64,000 nt of DNA from Cycas panzhihuaensis (Eukaryota; Cycadophyta): NCBI GenBank assembly GCA_023213395.1, contig CM041465.1, positions 115,637,741 to 115,701,740 of the forward strand. The letters are read 5' to 3'. Under the pieces are notes generated by a model. That model saw only the letters and a list, made by a program, of their open reading frames with translations. It did not search any database and was not told the origin of the DNA. Of the stretch, positions 11,116-26,000 are shown piece after piece (position 1 is the first letter of the stretch; every line of letters begins with the position of its first letter). The translations under genes and the position numbers were made by a program.

Positions 11116-11500
11116 TATTAGAATATAATGTTTAATGTTATATGTGTTTAATCAAAGTATGTCTTAGAGTAGATAGTCATAGTCTTAAGTATTAAGGTTT
11201 AGGGGTCATACCTTATAATAATATTATGTGGAAAGTTAGAAGGTTATTAGTTGTTAAAGCGTCATTAGTTAAGTCAAAGGTAATTATCACACATATATCC
11301 TATATCTTATATGTTCTCCCACCTATGTCGTATATAAATATGGTTGAGGTAGTGTATGTAATCAAGTCATCATTGGGACTCATGTTGAATCTATAGTACA
11401 TTAATGTTCTAATATAATCTATTTGTGTTATGCTAATACAAGTATTGCTTTATTCACTAATATTGTTAGAGTTGAATACTTTCCATGTTAAAATCTAACA
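11116..11500 (+). repeat. 3' LTR of the 7.2-kb copia-like element
   Basis: 385 bp, the partner of 7208-7591. It ends AAATCTAACA and is followed by TGGAC, the right copy of the TSD. Confidence 0.88.
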
Positions 11501-11850
11501 TGGACTACCATAGTTTTAACTCATTATTAGGTAACTTTTTAAAGCCTTCTATCATAGCTTAATCTTATTAATATGAAAAAAATATTTGGAGCATTTTTAG
11601 GGTCAAAAAAAGGATTGAAATAGATATCAAAACAAGTACGAGATATCATATTTAGGCCTTCAAAATATTCATTAAAAGGTAAATGAATTAAGATCAATAA
11701 TAATCCTAATTGATGGAAGATATATTATTTTCTGATTTCAAAGAAAATTTATCTAAGAATGATTATTAAGAGAGAAGAATATTGACCTAGATGAATAGAA
11801 TATGTAAAAGAAAAATCTTGTTCAAAAAACAAAGAAAATGCCTCTCTTTT
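11501..11850. other. 3' non-coding region of element A, second part
   Basis: This resumes the A sequence after the copia-like insertion. It holds the second copy of the 47-bp repeat (11504-11549) and, near 11598, GGGTCAAAAAAAGG, which resembles a motif repeated upstream of the antisense promoters of B and C. No coding frame is seen. Confidence 0.45.
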
Positions 11851-11886
11851 TTATAAGAAAAATTAATATATTTTGTTTCATTTTCA
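11851..11886 (+). promoter_or_regulatory. Antisense promoter of element A
   Basis: TTATAAGAAA at 11851 is followed by TTCATTTTCA at 11877-11886. The same pair, with 25-28 nt between them, occurs in B (31103/31128) and C (41199/41227). The spacing fits a plant TATA box and a CA start site. It drives the strand opposite to gag-pol. Confidence 0.5.
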
Positions 11887-14070
11887 TGTGAGGGAGTTGG
11901 AGAAATGACAATATGGAGGGCCTTTATCATTTGATTTAGGATACAATTAGAGACCACTTTGATGAGAGACTAGCTCTAGGAGGGGAGAATTGAGATGATG
12001 CATCAAGGAGCTAGATATCTAGTAAGTCTCTCTTATAAGATTTTTTTTTTTAAATTAAATTATTTGATAAAATGTAATAATAGTGGGTGAAAACCATGAT
12101 AACAAAGCTAAAAACATGATGAAAGATTAAAAATATGATTTTACAATTTAAAAGAAATTAAAAGATCACATTTTTTATAAAGAAATTATGTTTTTGACTA
12201 TGTTATCACTTTTTTTATTGTATTATTATATTTTTTATTTTGAAAGAAGGAATAAAAAAAAATCTTTTAAAATCTAGGATTACAATCTAACATGATTATT
12301 TCTACTTTGATGTAGCTTTTAAAGAGGGTAGACACTAGAGAGAATGAAGGATTTATAATTGGGAAGTTGATTAGTCAACTAACAGAGGAGGATTAGGCCC
12401 TATTAAGGGTGTGTGGCTTATCTTGAATGAGTGGATTAATTCATTTGGTAATGGAATATGAGATTCTTCATGACTTCATTAGTTGTTGGATCCTGGGGAG
12501 AAATATATTTAGGGTATGGGTTATAAGAGGCATTTAGATTACTCCTAGATATATTGGAATAATCTTAGAGGTTAACTAGCATGAGAAGAGGATAAGACTA
12601 AATAGAGTGATTGATGATGAGTCACAAGAAGCTTATAGCCAGTGTCTAACTAGCTTTGCTGATCAATTTAGTCCTCATCGAATATTTATTAAGGCTATGA
12701 GGATAGTGAAGGGGATTTCTTTTATATAAAAGATCATTGCCCTCATCATTATTTTTAAGATTGTTAGGACCCAAAATTTCATTGGGGTTCCTACACAGTG
12801 AGTGGGAGAGATTAGGAGATGTGAGTAGGGGATTAGGATGAATTAGGGGTAATACATAGCTGATAGCATATGCCTTCAATTATTTAGGATTAGGAGGTAG
12901 GGTAGAGGGGGTTTTTCCTATAGTTCGATATTGATGTGTTAGCTGTATAACCATATTCTATTGATAAGGCTAGGTGGAGGGCCAAGAGAGATAACCATTA
13001 TGGATTCAGGAATGGAAAAGAGGCATATGAGGGCTTGGACTTATAACATGATATTTATAGTAGCAAGGAGTATACATAGTCCTTTACTAAGCTAGATAAC
13101 TAAGAGGTAACTAGTAGAGGATTCATATTAGGGGCTACCAATATGGATTAATGATGAGGTTGGCATAGTTTAGAGGATAGTAATAAGAGAGGCTCTTATT
13201 ACTAGTGGATGAAGAGGGACAGGGAGAGGGAGAGGAAGTAAAGGAGTAGGAGATAGAGGATAATATTTGGTTGATCAAGGTGGAAGAGGAGAGGCATCAA
13301 CCAATGGAGGTAAGAGGAGAGAAGAGGAGAGACAGAGATGTGCTCTAAGTAATGGGTGGAGTACTAGGTGGGGATAGAGGAGGCTCTATATAGAGTATGG
13401 AGTTGGGTTTGACAGACAGGTAGGGGAGAGGAGGTGATAGGAGTAAAGGAGAAGTTGTACTAAGAGGCTCCCCAAGAGCCTTAGAGAGAGGCAATCCTAC
13501 AACCAGGAGAGGAGATGGTAGAAGAGCCAGTAGAAAGAGGATAGATAATAGGTATATTAATTAATATATATTTTTAGATATGTTTAATTATTTATTTTAG
13601 ATTATCTACCCTTTATACAAAAGGTTGATCATGATTGACATGTTTTTCACAGACAAGTGAGGAGATCCTAACTCTTTCAAAGGTCCAGAGGATACTTGAC
13701 CTAATTTTACCTATGCATCTATGTCAAAGGAACCTTTGGAATGGAACATCATTAACCATACACTACTGAGACATCAGATTGAGTATTTCAGTCCCATATT
13801 ACATGCTTAAGATATAATCTAGGACATACACATGGAGCTGAGACTTCGGGAGTCAAAGCTCAAGGTGGTAGAGGATAAGTAATATCATCTACGAAGGATG
13901 ATGTTGGTACAAGCTGGGGGACGAGTTACTCTATCTGAGAGTACTACAGTTTAATAGGAGAGATAGCTTCCACCACATAGGGAGTTAACATATAAGTAGA
14001 CTCCAAATAGAGAGGAGAGTGTGGAGCTAGGAGGATAGGGTAGGTCTCATCAGAGCTCACAATGATGAGT
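11887..14070 (+). pseudogene. Antisense plant-mobile-domain gene of element A (decayed)
   Basis: It lies between the pol and the 3' LTR of A, on the opposite strand to gag-pol. A donor GTAAGT is at 12022. A PMD-like stretch spans about 12360-13000, including ALLRVCGLS and FRVWVIRG...TPRYIG. A Gly/Arg-rich stretch is at 13200-13500. A likely short intron has its donor at 13552 (GTATATT) and acceptor at 13651-13652 (TTTTTCACAG), 101 bp, against 106 bp in B and 109 bp in C. The tail ACAATGATGAGTATA at about 14062 matches the stop region in C. Many stops; dead. Confidence 0.55.
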
Positions 14071-14421
14071 ATATTTTATATGTGGAGAGGAGATAGGAGG
14101 GAGATATAAGGCTTTTTATGAGTCTTAGATGTTGTATCATGAGTCGCTTTTTGATATATGTATTATATTTATTTCATGTTTAATATATATATATATATAT
14201 ATATATATGCATATATTGATCATTTCTATTATAATTTATGTAATAAACGTGATTAAATTATTGACTCTAAACTCATTCCTCTCTTTTATCCCTCTGTTAT
14301 AAATTAAATATACTATACGTTCACTAGTGTGAGAATCCAGAAAACTATATAATAGATTTTTATATTTTCTATCTTTTGCTATTTTACATTTAAAAAAAAA
14401 AATTGGATTAATATATACATA

Positions 14422-15003
14422 GTAGTTTATATACTCATTTTAAAGTAAAAAAGGGTCTTAAAGGAGAAAAATCATAAGGAAAAATAAAGGAAAGAAAATA
14501 GATAAAAAGATAAAAGGTATTAGATGAAAAAGATTAACAATTCTATTCTTATAAACATTAAACTGCTTGAAAAGCAAACAGTAATTAGTTTATAAAAATA
14601 GAGAATGGAATAATATAAGTCCATTTAAAAAGAAAAAATTACATAACTCACTTCATACTTAAGATAGATTATATAAATATATATTGGAACCCATATTTGT
14701 ATAATATATCTTAAGAAAAACATGTTGTTTATAGAATGAAAAACTAATTCCACCTAGTAAACAACTAGTTTTTAGAGTATATAGGATTTCTTATTAGCTT
14801 CTTTCAAGTGTAAGAAGCTTTTAGGGACTTGCCCCTTATTAATATCCTTCTTGGTCCATGATTCCAATGTGGGACTATCTTTTCTAACACTTCATCTCAT
14901 CTTTAAACTTATGATCTCAACCTTTATATTACTCAAACTTTTATCCTCAAAACCCATAGTTTATAATCTTTATGGAGTGGTAGTTTATACTCATTTTGAA
15001 GTA
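14422..15003. repeat. About 560-bp segment bounded by 24-26-bp direct repeats
   Basis: GTAGTTTATA(TA)CTCATTTT is present at 14422-14447 and again at 14980-15003. In B and C the matching landmark occurs once (33845, 44284). The segment between is AT-rich and includes CCAATGTGGGACTATC near 14862, a motif often seen in plant LTRs. It could be an insertion with an unusually long target duplication or a local duplication. Confidence 0.4.
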
Positions 15004-15059
15004 GGATGACCATAATAAAAGATGAAAGTTAGCCAAAATAATCATCCAAGACAAAAGAG

Positions 15060-15433
15060 ACTAGAGTAGCAGCTTCATTATTAAAGATCTAGGGAATAAA
15101 TTGGATAGTAACTGAAGAGAACAAGGATATCAACGATGAAGCCTGATGGTAGAGGGAAAGGAGACATAGAGAGAAGATATGATATATCCTAACTAACTAG
15201 TAAACTATGATCTATGAGTCAAAGTAAATAATGATAGGTCCATAATAAGATTAGAAAATATCAAACAACACTCCTATAATAGTAGAATATTTGACTTCAT
15301 TATTAGTTGCTCTAGATAGAAACAAATTGATGGATAGGAGGGGATTTCTTAATTGGTTATAAATAACCCAAGAAGTAGTAGAAGGTCCTAGGTTACCTTT
15401 ACTACCTTTGTTGGTAAAAATACTCAATGCCAT
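15060..15433 (-). pseudogene. aRH (second RNase H) of element A
   Basis: An archaeal-type RNase H, the extra RNase H carried by Tat-lineage gypsy elements. The minus strand reads FTNKGSKGNLGPS (family: TDGGSRGNPGP, catalytic Asp changed to Asn) and ATNNEVKYSTIIG (family: ATNNEAEYEAL, Glu changed to Lys). The open part is 60 codons, then stops follow. It lies downstream of the integrase, about 1 kb from the integrase end at 16440. Confidence 0.8.
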
Positions 15434-15439
15434 GGGAAA

Positions 15440-16440
15440 ATAGGTCTAATATTTGGAGACAGAGTGATTAATAAAGGAGAGTATAGAAATTTATTAGTAA
15501 GGAGATGGTAATAAATGAGAATAAGTTGGTTTTGACTACAAGGAGGAAGAGGAAAAATCATGATTAGGATAAGAATAATCAATTATAATGAAAGTTATCA
15601 AGTAGGTTTTGATCATAAATGAAGTCATAATAGACCTATGCAACTAGGCCTAAACATCCTTAATGACTCATCTAAATGAATCAAATCTATCACATGTATA
15701 GGTGGGGATAAAGCTATCATGTAACTTTTCCTAGATTATAAGAGGATGATAATAATATATTAATTTCTTTTTTTACTTTTACTTTTATTTTTATATTTAT
15801 AAGAAAAAGAGTACTAATCATCCAATTATGAAGTGTCTTTCCTTAATGCAACAAAGATTTCTCATTTTTAATGAAGAAGATGAAATAAAAAAATCCAAAC
15901 TCCTTAAAGATTAAACTACGATGGAAAGAGGATATCTAAATCACAGTGTCTCTAAACATAATAGGAAGGTGGTAGAATAAGTATTCACCTCAAAAGTAAA
16001 AATAGAGAAAACCAAGGATAATAAAAAGAAAAGAAAAATAGGTGATAAATAACCAAGAAGGAATCCCCAAAATGAAAAGTTATATATAAGGTATAACCTA
16101 GGCAACTAATAAAATAACTGAAGTTGACAAATAAATATCTCCTTAAGGATGATTATAAATGAAAATTTTGAGAGCCTAAATTCTCTCTTGAGTACAAGGC
16201 TAAAAAGAAAAAATATAAGTAACTCTATAGAAAGAGATTCTCATAATCAATATGGATGTCACAAATGGTAGTAAGTTTATATAATTATAAAAAAGATCAC
16301 TTTATAAATGTAGGGAGAACTTAAAAGAATGTTAAGAGTAGTTAATAAATAGAATTATGCATAGTTTTATCTCATTAGATAATAAAAACATTTGGAAGCA
16401 TAGTTTATCTTTGTTGTAGAGACTTGATGCCACTAAACAT
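15440..16440. other. Spacer between integrase and aRH in element A
   Basis: AT-rich, with no frame or motif that I recognise. C has no counterpart (its integrase ends at 44332 next to the landmark at 44284). This is either A-specific insertion or sequence lost from C together with aRH. Confidence 0.4.
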
Positions 16441-17480
16441 AGAACTTTCTCAAGTATTAAGAATAGATAGGCTTCTTAAATTCCTAGCCTTCCATCGTAG
16501 AGATTCAATAAGCACCTTTATTTAATTATTCAATAACTAAATAGGGCCCAACCCACTTGGGAGAACTTCTGTTGCTAATCATGGAGATATTCCAACTTCA
16601 TAACCTTGTTTCTAATGTGGAATTTCCTAGTCCTAAGCTACTTAGCATGAACAACTTAAACCCTAGATTTAGGGACTATGTTATTTTGTAACGCTTGCAA
16701 ACGAGTCTCATATACTTTCTCAAGTTATAAGGGCCATGCTTCTCTTTGAGACTCTTCATTAGTGAATTCTTTCAATAAGACATGTAAGGAAGGAATTTTA
16801 ACTTATAATGGAAGAATAGCTTCAATACCATAAACTAGAGAAAAATTTGTCATGCTTGTAGTATTTCTAATTAAAGTTCTATATGCCTACAATACTAAAA
16901 ATAACTGAGTATGCCAATCTTTATGAGAAGTTACTACAGTCTTAGCCAAAATCTTAGCTAAGATTTTATTAAATGTCTCAACTTGGCCATTCGCTTAAGG
17001 ATGATAAGGGGTAGATAGTCTATGGGTAATATGAAACTTATCACATAACTCACTAATATGGGGATTACAAAATGAAGACTAATTATCAGTAATAATGAAA
17101 TTAAGCACCCCAAATTTATAAATAATATGTTAGAAAATGAATGTAGTGAAAATCTTTCCTGTAAAAAAAATCAAAGGAAAAGCTCCACTTTATTTAGTAA
17201 AGTATTTAATTATAGTAATAATGAATTTGGGGACATTATATAAAGCTAGAAGGAATTGACCAATGAGATCAAAATCCCATTGAGAGAAGGGCCAAGGAGA
17301 GATGACCCACTTCAACTCTTGGGTAGATTTATAAATCAAAGTAGCATGAGACTAGCATTTTTTATATTTTTGAATGTAGACATAAACATCTTTAAATAAG
17401 GTAGGTCAATAATAACTAATGTAGAGGATACACTAGGCCATAGATTGACTACTAAAATGACCACTACATGTTCCTTTGTG
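16440..17480 (-). pseudogene. Integrase of element A
   Basis: It aligns along its length with the integrase of C (44332-45300). The zinc-finger end reads ...KKC-stop-SHATLIYKSTQEL near 17340-17380, and the second catalytic Asp is in ITDN near 17080. The C-terminus at 16440-16620 matches the same region of C (44335-44520). Stops and AT-drift are heavy throughout. Confidence 0.8.
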
Positions 17481-17743
17481 GTACTTTATTAAGGCTATAA
17501 GCTAGCCTTATTGGGAGAAAGGCATCTCAATAAAATCCCATCGAAAGAACATCTATAAAGTATGCCATCAAGAAAAAGATATTTCCTAGCAGTGGTTCAT
17601 ATTCAACTTCTTTTATTTGATGTTAAAGAATAAGGTACATATTAAACATGAAGGTATGATCTGATCTCTCCATACTGGGGATCATCAAAAGAGATGGTTT
17701 AGACATGGAAGATATATTCATCTAGAAGAGTGTCATCTATAAG

Positions 17744-18180
17744 TCAATTAGTAAGATTAGGTAGAGGAGTATTAGTCATGATCTCTATAATAATCATGCC
17801 TTTCTTAGATTTCCTATTAATAATTTGAAAATCAAACTCTTGTAATAAGAGGGACCATTTACCTAATTGTCTAATAAGATTGATTTTAGTTAATAGATAT
17901 CTAATCGGATCTGATTGGATGATAAGAAGGACCTTATTTCTAAGAAGGTAATGATGCAACCTCTTAATGGCAAAAATTAAAGAAAGACACTCTTTATCAG
18001 TAGGAGGATAATAAAGCTTAGCTACCACTAAAGTTCTACTAATAAAATAGATCACTCATTCTTTAGCAAGATCATCTTCTTACACCAGCATACATACTAA
18101 TGACTCTTCTATAGAAGAAGTATATAGAATAAAATGCTTATTAAACATTAGTGGAGCAAGCATAGGTGCTGAGATTAACA
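17744..18180 (-). pseudogene. RNase H (gypsy type) of element A
   Basis: It has a 103-codon open stretch with IYFISRTLVVAKLYYPPTDK, CLSLIFAIKRLHHYLLRN, IQSDPIRYLL and LLLQEFDFQIINRK, the standard gypsy RNase H order. The same domain in C is 45709-46200. It follows RT and precedes integrase. Confidence 0.88.
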
Positions 18181-18259
18181 CTTTGTTTAATCTATCAAAG
18201 GAGTCTTGAACTTGAGGAGTCCATTGTAATTCAACATCTTTCTTTAAAAGATTAGTGAG

Positions 18260-18550
18260 AGACTTAGCATGTAAGGCAAAATTAGTAATAAAGTGTTTAA
18301 GAAAGCCAAGCCTTCTTAAGAAAGATTTAATCTATTTTTGAGTTTTTGGGGGAGGCATATTAATAATTATATTCAATTTATTAGGATATACTCTTATTCC
18401 ATCATGAGAGACAATATTACCGAATATCCTTCCTAAGGTTATAGTAAAAATGCATTCGGATAGGTTCAAACATAAATAATACTTTCTATACCTTTTAAAA
18501 ATTCTTCTCAAATCACACACATGAAATTGTTCTTTACAAGAAAGGGCAAT
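18260..18550 (-). pseudogene. Reverse transcriptase of element A, C-terminal part
   Basis: The segment HVCDLRRIFKRYRKYYLCLN, then ECIF, GRIFGNIVSHDGI and MPPPKTQK is the RT region just after the YxDD motif. The N-terminal part lies at 21537-22500, and the two are separated by a solo LTR inserted exactly after the YLDDM codons. Removing 18556-21541 rejoins them. Confidence 0.88.
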
Positions 18551-18555
18551 CATGT

Positions 18556-21536
<2,981 letters not shown>

Positions 21537-22525
21537 CATGTCATCCAAATATATAGCAATAATATTGCCAATTAAATCATGAAAAATATAGACCATATCT
21601 CTTTGGTAAATAGCCCCAACATTCTTTAACCCAAAAGTTATAACTTTATAAATGAAGGTTCCCTAGGGAGTAGTAAAAGCAATTTTATAATGATCTCATG
21701 GTGTAATAGAAATTTGATTATATTCAAAGAAAATGCCTATAAGGGACATAACTTCGAAACTAACCATTTGATCCTAAATTTAGTCAAGAAAGGGAAGAGA
21801 TTTTTTTTTTATAGGATATATATCATTAATATCCTAAAAGTTAATGCAAATTCAAATTGAGTCATTATTTTTGGTAAATAAAACTATATTTGAAACCCAT
21901 TGAGACTAATCAACACTCTCAATAAATTCAGCTTTTAACAATTTCTTAACTTCCTATTTAATAGTAATAAAAAGATGTGGATGAATAGGTCTTTGTTTTT
22001 GTCATTTGGGTTTAATGCTAGGAATAATAATAATATTATGTTTGACAACATAGGGATTAAGACCCTACATATCATTATAATCCCAAGTAAAAATTGAATA
22101 AAACTCATAGAAGAGACCTTTAAGCTAAAAGATCTCTTTAGGAGAACAATTAATTCCAAGCTTAATAATTTTAGGAGTATCTCCTAATTCTCCTATAGTC
22201 TCTTCCATTAGCATAACATTACCCTCTTTGAAATGAGGAGTGGGTTTTATAAGAGAAACTATCTCCTAAAATTAGGAATAGTTAATTAATAGTGAATCAG
22301 GTTGTATTATCTTCGAAAAACCCAACATATGATGACAAGAGGGAAGATTAGAGGTTGATCCCACTAGATGCTTAAGGATCACCTTGTCATTTTCAAAATG
22401 ATCTATATAAAAGAGGTCAATGAGGAGGAGATTTTTAGGTAGATTAATAGATAATATAAATGACTTAAAAGGTGGGAGATCATTGAATAAAGAGTTTGTA
22501 TGAGAACATGCAAACTCAATGATTG
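21537..22525 (-). pseudogene. Reverse transcriptase of element A, N-terminal part
   Basis: The minus strand reads QWVSNIV (about 21900), a degraded CI-F-DIND, FEVMSLIGIFFEYNQI (about 21760), TFGLKNVGAIYQRDM (about 21620) and the catalytic YLDD at 21540-21551. These match the RT of C (46633-46881 and 46465). The segment 22000-22525 is the linker between protease and RT. TAG and TAA stops interrupt it. Confidence 0.85.
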
Positions 22526-22526
22526 A

Positions 22527-24980
22527 AGAGACTTGGGAGAAACGAATCCCTTAAGTAGTATTCATTTGTTTTAGGAGCATATATAACCATATCATTATCC
22601 TCCATGATTGTAAATGCCATTTCCATACACCACGTCCCTTTTTCAATCAACTAACTCACCCATTAATCAATCTCATCAAACTTTCTCATGTCTCATGTTC
22701 CTTATATCACTGATTTCATCATCACATCATTGCCTTATGCATCTCGCATATTGCCAAATAGTCATATACAAAGAATATCTAAAACACTTACTTCACCATA
22801 GAATCAAAGCTTATACCACATACATCTCATAGAAATCATGCATACCTCATGTCACCATTAAGTTACCAAGACACACATTTCACTTAATTGCCCAAAACAC
22901 AACTCATGCCACTACACTTGCAACTCAAGTAACTTCAATAAAAAACTCATCATTCTTTGCCCATTCAATCAATTAGAACACATCATCAAGCATGTCTAAT
23001 CACATCCCTTAAACATGCCAGTAACCTCACATGTTATAAAGATTCATAATTGCCTTATATCACCAAGTCATCACCTCACCAATTCTCTCATGCAAATACA
23101 TACGAGAGAAACAATAGATGTCTCTTCACCCACCTCACTCTCTCATGTACAACATATGCAAAGAATCAAGTATAACCACCTTGTTACCAAAAATGTAAAA
23201 TTAATACTCACATCACTATAGTATATTTGTTCAAAATGCACATATTTCACAATGAAATGCATCACAAACATGTCATTAAGATATAAAGCACCATATTGCA
23301 CTATATCACTCATCTCACTATCAATGCTTTCTTATGAAAAATGTATACAAGAGGTCATCATCAAACAATTACCTTACTCAACATATCTTTTCATGCAAAT
23401 GTAAGATAGGAGCCATATCATACAGTCATCTCATATCTCATGTAAATCATGTGCAGAAAATCACCAAGACATTCCACACTTCAAATAATTGCCCATAAAC
23501 ATGCCCTTCTCTTGCCCTGTCTTGCCCATGTTATGCTCTCAATTCCCTCAATTAATTTGCCATATAACTCACATGTAATAAGAACCTCATTGTCTCATAT
23601 TACCATCTTTCTTGCCCTCAAATTCATCCAAAATATACCCATCAACCCCTCTTATGTAACACACATGCAAAGAGGTAACCTGATGTCAACATCGCTCAAC
23701 CAAACATGTCTTTCCATGCTATCAAACTTGCTTAATCAACTTGCCATGTCATCATTTCAATAGCTCTCAAATATCGCCTCTCAAGCACACCTTATGTCGC
23801 CAAAGTACTCCCTTATATCACCTTATACTATCAACATTACCCAACTTATTCTCTTATGTGCAATGCACGTAAGAGAGAAAATAATCACCTCAAAGTCACC
23901 AACATACCACTTAGTAAAGAGCCCAAAATTCTTCTTTTAATAATAAAACATCACTTTACATATGTCAAAATGACACCCATATGCCACATTAAAAACTTTA
24001 GGTCACACCAATAAAGAATACATGTCCACTTAAAGTATTAAATCAACCTTTTCTAAATTCAATTGCCCATAAATTCCCCCATATAAAACACATGCTAGGA
24101 AGCAATAATTTGCCATATCTTGCCCATCCAGTCAATTAAAACACACCTCTTCTAATAAGAAATGTACCAAATAGCCACCTTTTTGTGCAATAATATTCAC
24201 TCACTTTAATGATCTTTGTCCACATAAAGAAGAAACTTTACTCATGAAATTGCCCATATGTTATACACAACCACTTGGAAAGGTGATATCAATAAAGCTT
24301 TATCAAAATGACTTGAGGAAAGATATTTTGTTATAAAATAAAAGGTGGTCTTAATATATTGAAAGGCAAACTAAATTTATCTTTTAGAGTCCACTTAATT
24401 CCTAACTTTATCCCTTTGATAAAGTAGTAAAAAAGGTTACGAGAATAAATATGGAAAAGATAAATCAATGGCCATTCTAGGCAACCACATATATATTAAC
24501 CGGTGAAGACTAGAGACAAAAAACATCAGCAACACACCAATATAGAATGGTGAATGAAATTAACAAAAATTGATGGGAAAAATATTAAAATGATGGCTGC
24601 AAAATAAAAACAACACAAAATATATATGGCAATAAGTATACGACTAACTTTGGTAGCTATATCACACGTGTATATGCACCGACTTAGGGCAAAACAATGG
24701 TTGTAGATGTAATTAAAATCACATTAGCTGCAACAACAATAGTGATAATACATACATATGCAATAATAGAATAAAGTAGAAAATTGTGAGTAGGTTATTC
24801 ATTGGGTAATTCGATAAATATGACTATATACGAGTTCCTGCAAATGTCACGATGAGTGATATACGACAGAATATCTCATACAGACACAGAGGACATACAT
24901 ATGGTAATCCAACATTAACACGTGAGCAATGATCAAATACACGCGAGGAGTTTGTTTAAATACTTCCCTTATCATTTGAA
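22527..24980 (-). mobile_element. Fragment of a copia element related to 54058-56853, inside A
   Basis: The reverse complement of 22527-22640 matches the gag start of the 54-kb element (AAACAAATGAATACTAC, then GGGATTC). The match continues upstream through its leader, so 22640-23100 mirrors 55480 back to about 54890. The gag is cut off at about 22527, the A protease-RT linker resumes near 25000, and I find no LTRs. The right border is approximate. Confidence 0.65.
22640..24300. repeat. G-poor tract with imperfect roughly 200-bp repeats
   Basis: The plus strand is rich in A, C and T with very little G. A recurring module, CATG(T/C)-AAA-CACATGCAAAGA-type followed by ATCACC, appears near 23091, 23143, 23333, 23392, 23438, 23652, 23856 and 24080. 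The last four lie about 204-224 bp apart. It corresponds to the C-poor leader of the 54-kb copia element (54890-55480) in reverse, but here it is longer, which suggests amplification. Short chance frames in it are not genes. Confidence 0.6.
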
Positions 24981-24999
24981 TCTAAATCTGGGTGCTTAT

Positions 25000-25640
25000 G
25001 TAACAATATTTTTTTCTCATGCCCATTTAACTATGTAATAAAAAGAGAAGATCAAGAAAAAAGAGCCATGATAGAAGCAAACACATCATATTAAGAAGAA
25101 ACTACATGATTTGTTAAAGAAGTAGATATTTTAGATAGAATTAAAGTATTAATCATTGAAGACAAACATAAAACTTGTGAGAAATGACTCTAAGTAGAGA
25201 GCAAAATATTTGAATCATTTATTTCACCCATAGTTGTCTCCTCATAGGATATACTAGAGTGTGATATCATTTCTTCATAAGAAGAAGAAGGTGATACTAA
25301 AGATTGATAGGTAGGATCACAGGAATGAAGAGCAGATGAAGCACTTGGTTTAATAAGGATAATTTCAACCAAATCAACACCCTTTACTTCTCCTTAAGGA
25401 GGAGGAGTTTTAATGACAAAATACTACCCTAAATCTAAATATTGAAAGAAATATTATGAGGAATTAGATGACTCATAAGGTTTAGAAAAATCCTTAATGA
25501 GTGGGATTGACTGTTTAATAGGTTTTGGCTATGTTTAACAATATTAATTCACCTTCATGGATGAACCAAAGTTCATAAAAAGGGAAACAATAGACAACTA
25601 CCATTTAGGTAATCCATAGTCTACCTAAAACGATATTATA
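25000..25640 (-). pseudogene. Linker between protease and RT of element A
   Basis: This region aligns by position with 47460-48030 of C. It holds an open stretch at 25190-25372 rich in Ser, Tyr and Glu with no known domain. Tat-type polyproteins carry a poorly conserved linker here. Confidence 0.45.
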
Positions 25641-26000
25641 TTCGAGGTCAAGATCAATAATGGTAAGTTTAGTAAAAATTATCTTTTCTTCAAGGGTCAA
25701 AGGGAGAGTGACTTGACCAAGGGAAACTTTTTAATTCTTATCATATCCTTAGAAAATCCACTTATAAGAGTCAAAGACCAAAATCTCTAGATCCTCAAGG
25801 AGATGAAGAGGGATTACATTGATAAATGATCCTTCATTGATGATGACACATTTAATATTGATATCATCCTTAATAATTTTAATGTAGAATAGGGAAATCT
25901 CATTCAGAGCATGAGTTGTGTGAGTAGGGAATGTGGTTAATTCGAAAGAAAGCATGCAAGTAGATTAACTAACTATAGTGGAAACTCCTAATGTATTAAA
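25640..26000 (-). pseudogene. Aspartic protease of element A
   Basis: The minus strand reads IIKDDINIKCVIINEGSFIN followed by VIPLHLLEDL. It corresponds to VDNGSSVNAMP in B. The catalytic D-x-G is here N-E-G, so the Asp is lost. It lies between gag and the RT linker. Confidence 0.75.

Larger units (their letters stand above)
7208..11500 (+). mobile_element. Copia-like non-autonomous LTR element inside A
   Basis: It is bounded by two LTRs, 7208-7591 and 11116-11500, both starting TATTAGAATATAATG and ending AAATCTAACA. The flanks are TAGAC (7203-7207) and TGGAC (11501-11505), a 5-bp TSD with one transition. The primer site at 7592 (TGGCATTAGAG) resembles the initiator-Met type, and a polypurine tract precedes the 3' LTR. 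Inside I see a gag-like remnant near 9700-10340 and a possible RNase H tail near 10650-10700, but no RT or integrase. Confidence 0.88.

Noticed and set aside
22614-23763. Several His/Ser/Leu-rich frames in the G-poor tract
   Set aside because: The frames follow from low G, which makes TAG and TGA rare. They are not conserved in the related leader at 54890-55480.
23091-24100. CRISPR-like array from recurring short modules
   Set aside because: The modules vary in sequence and spacing, the host is a plant, and the region matches a retrotransposon leader.
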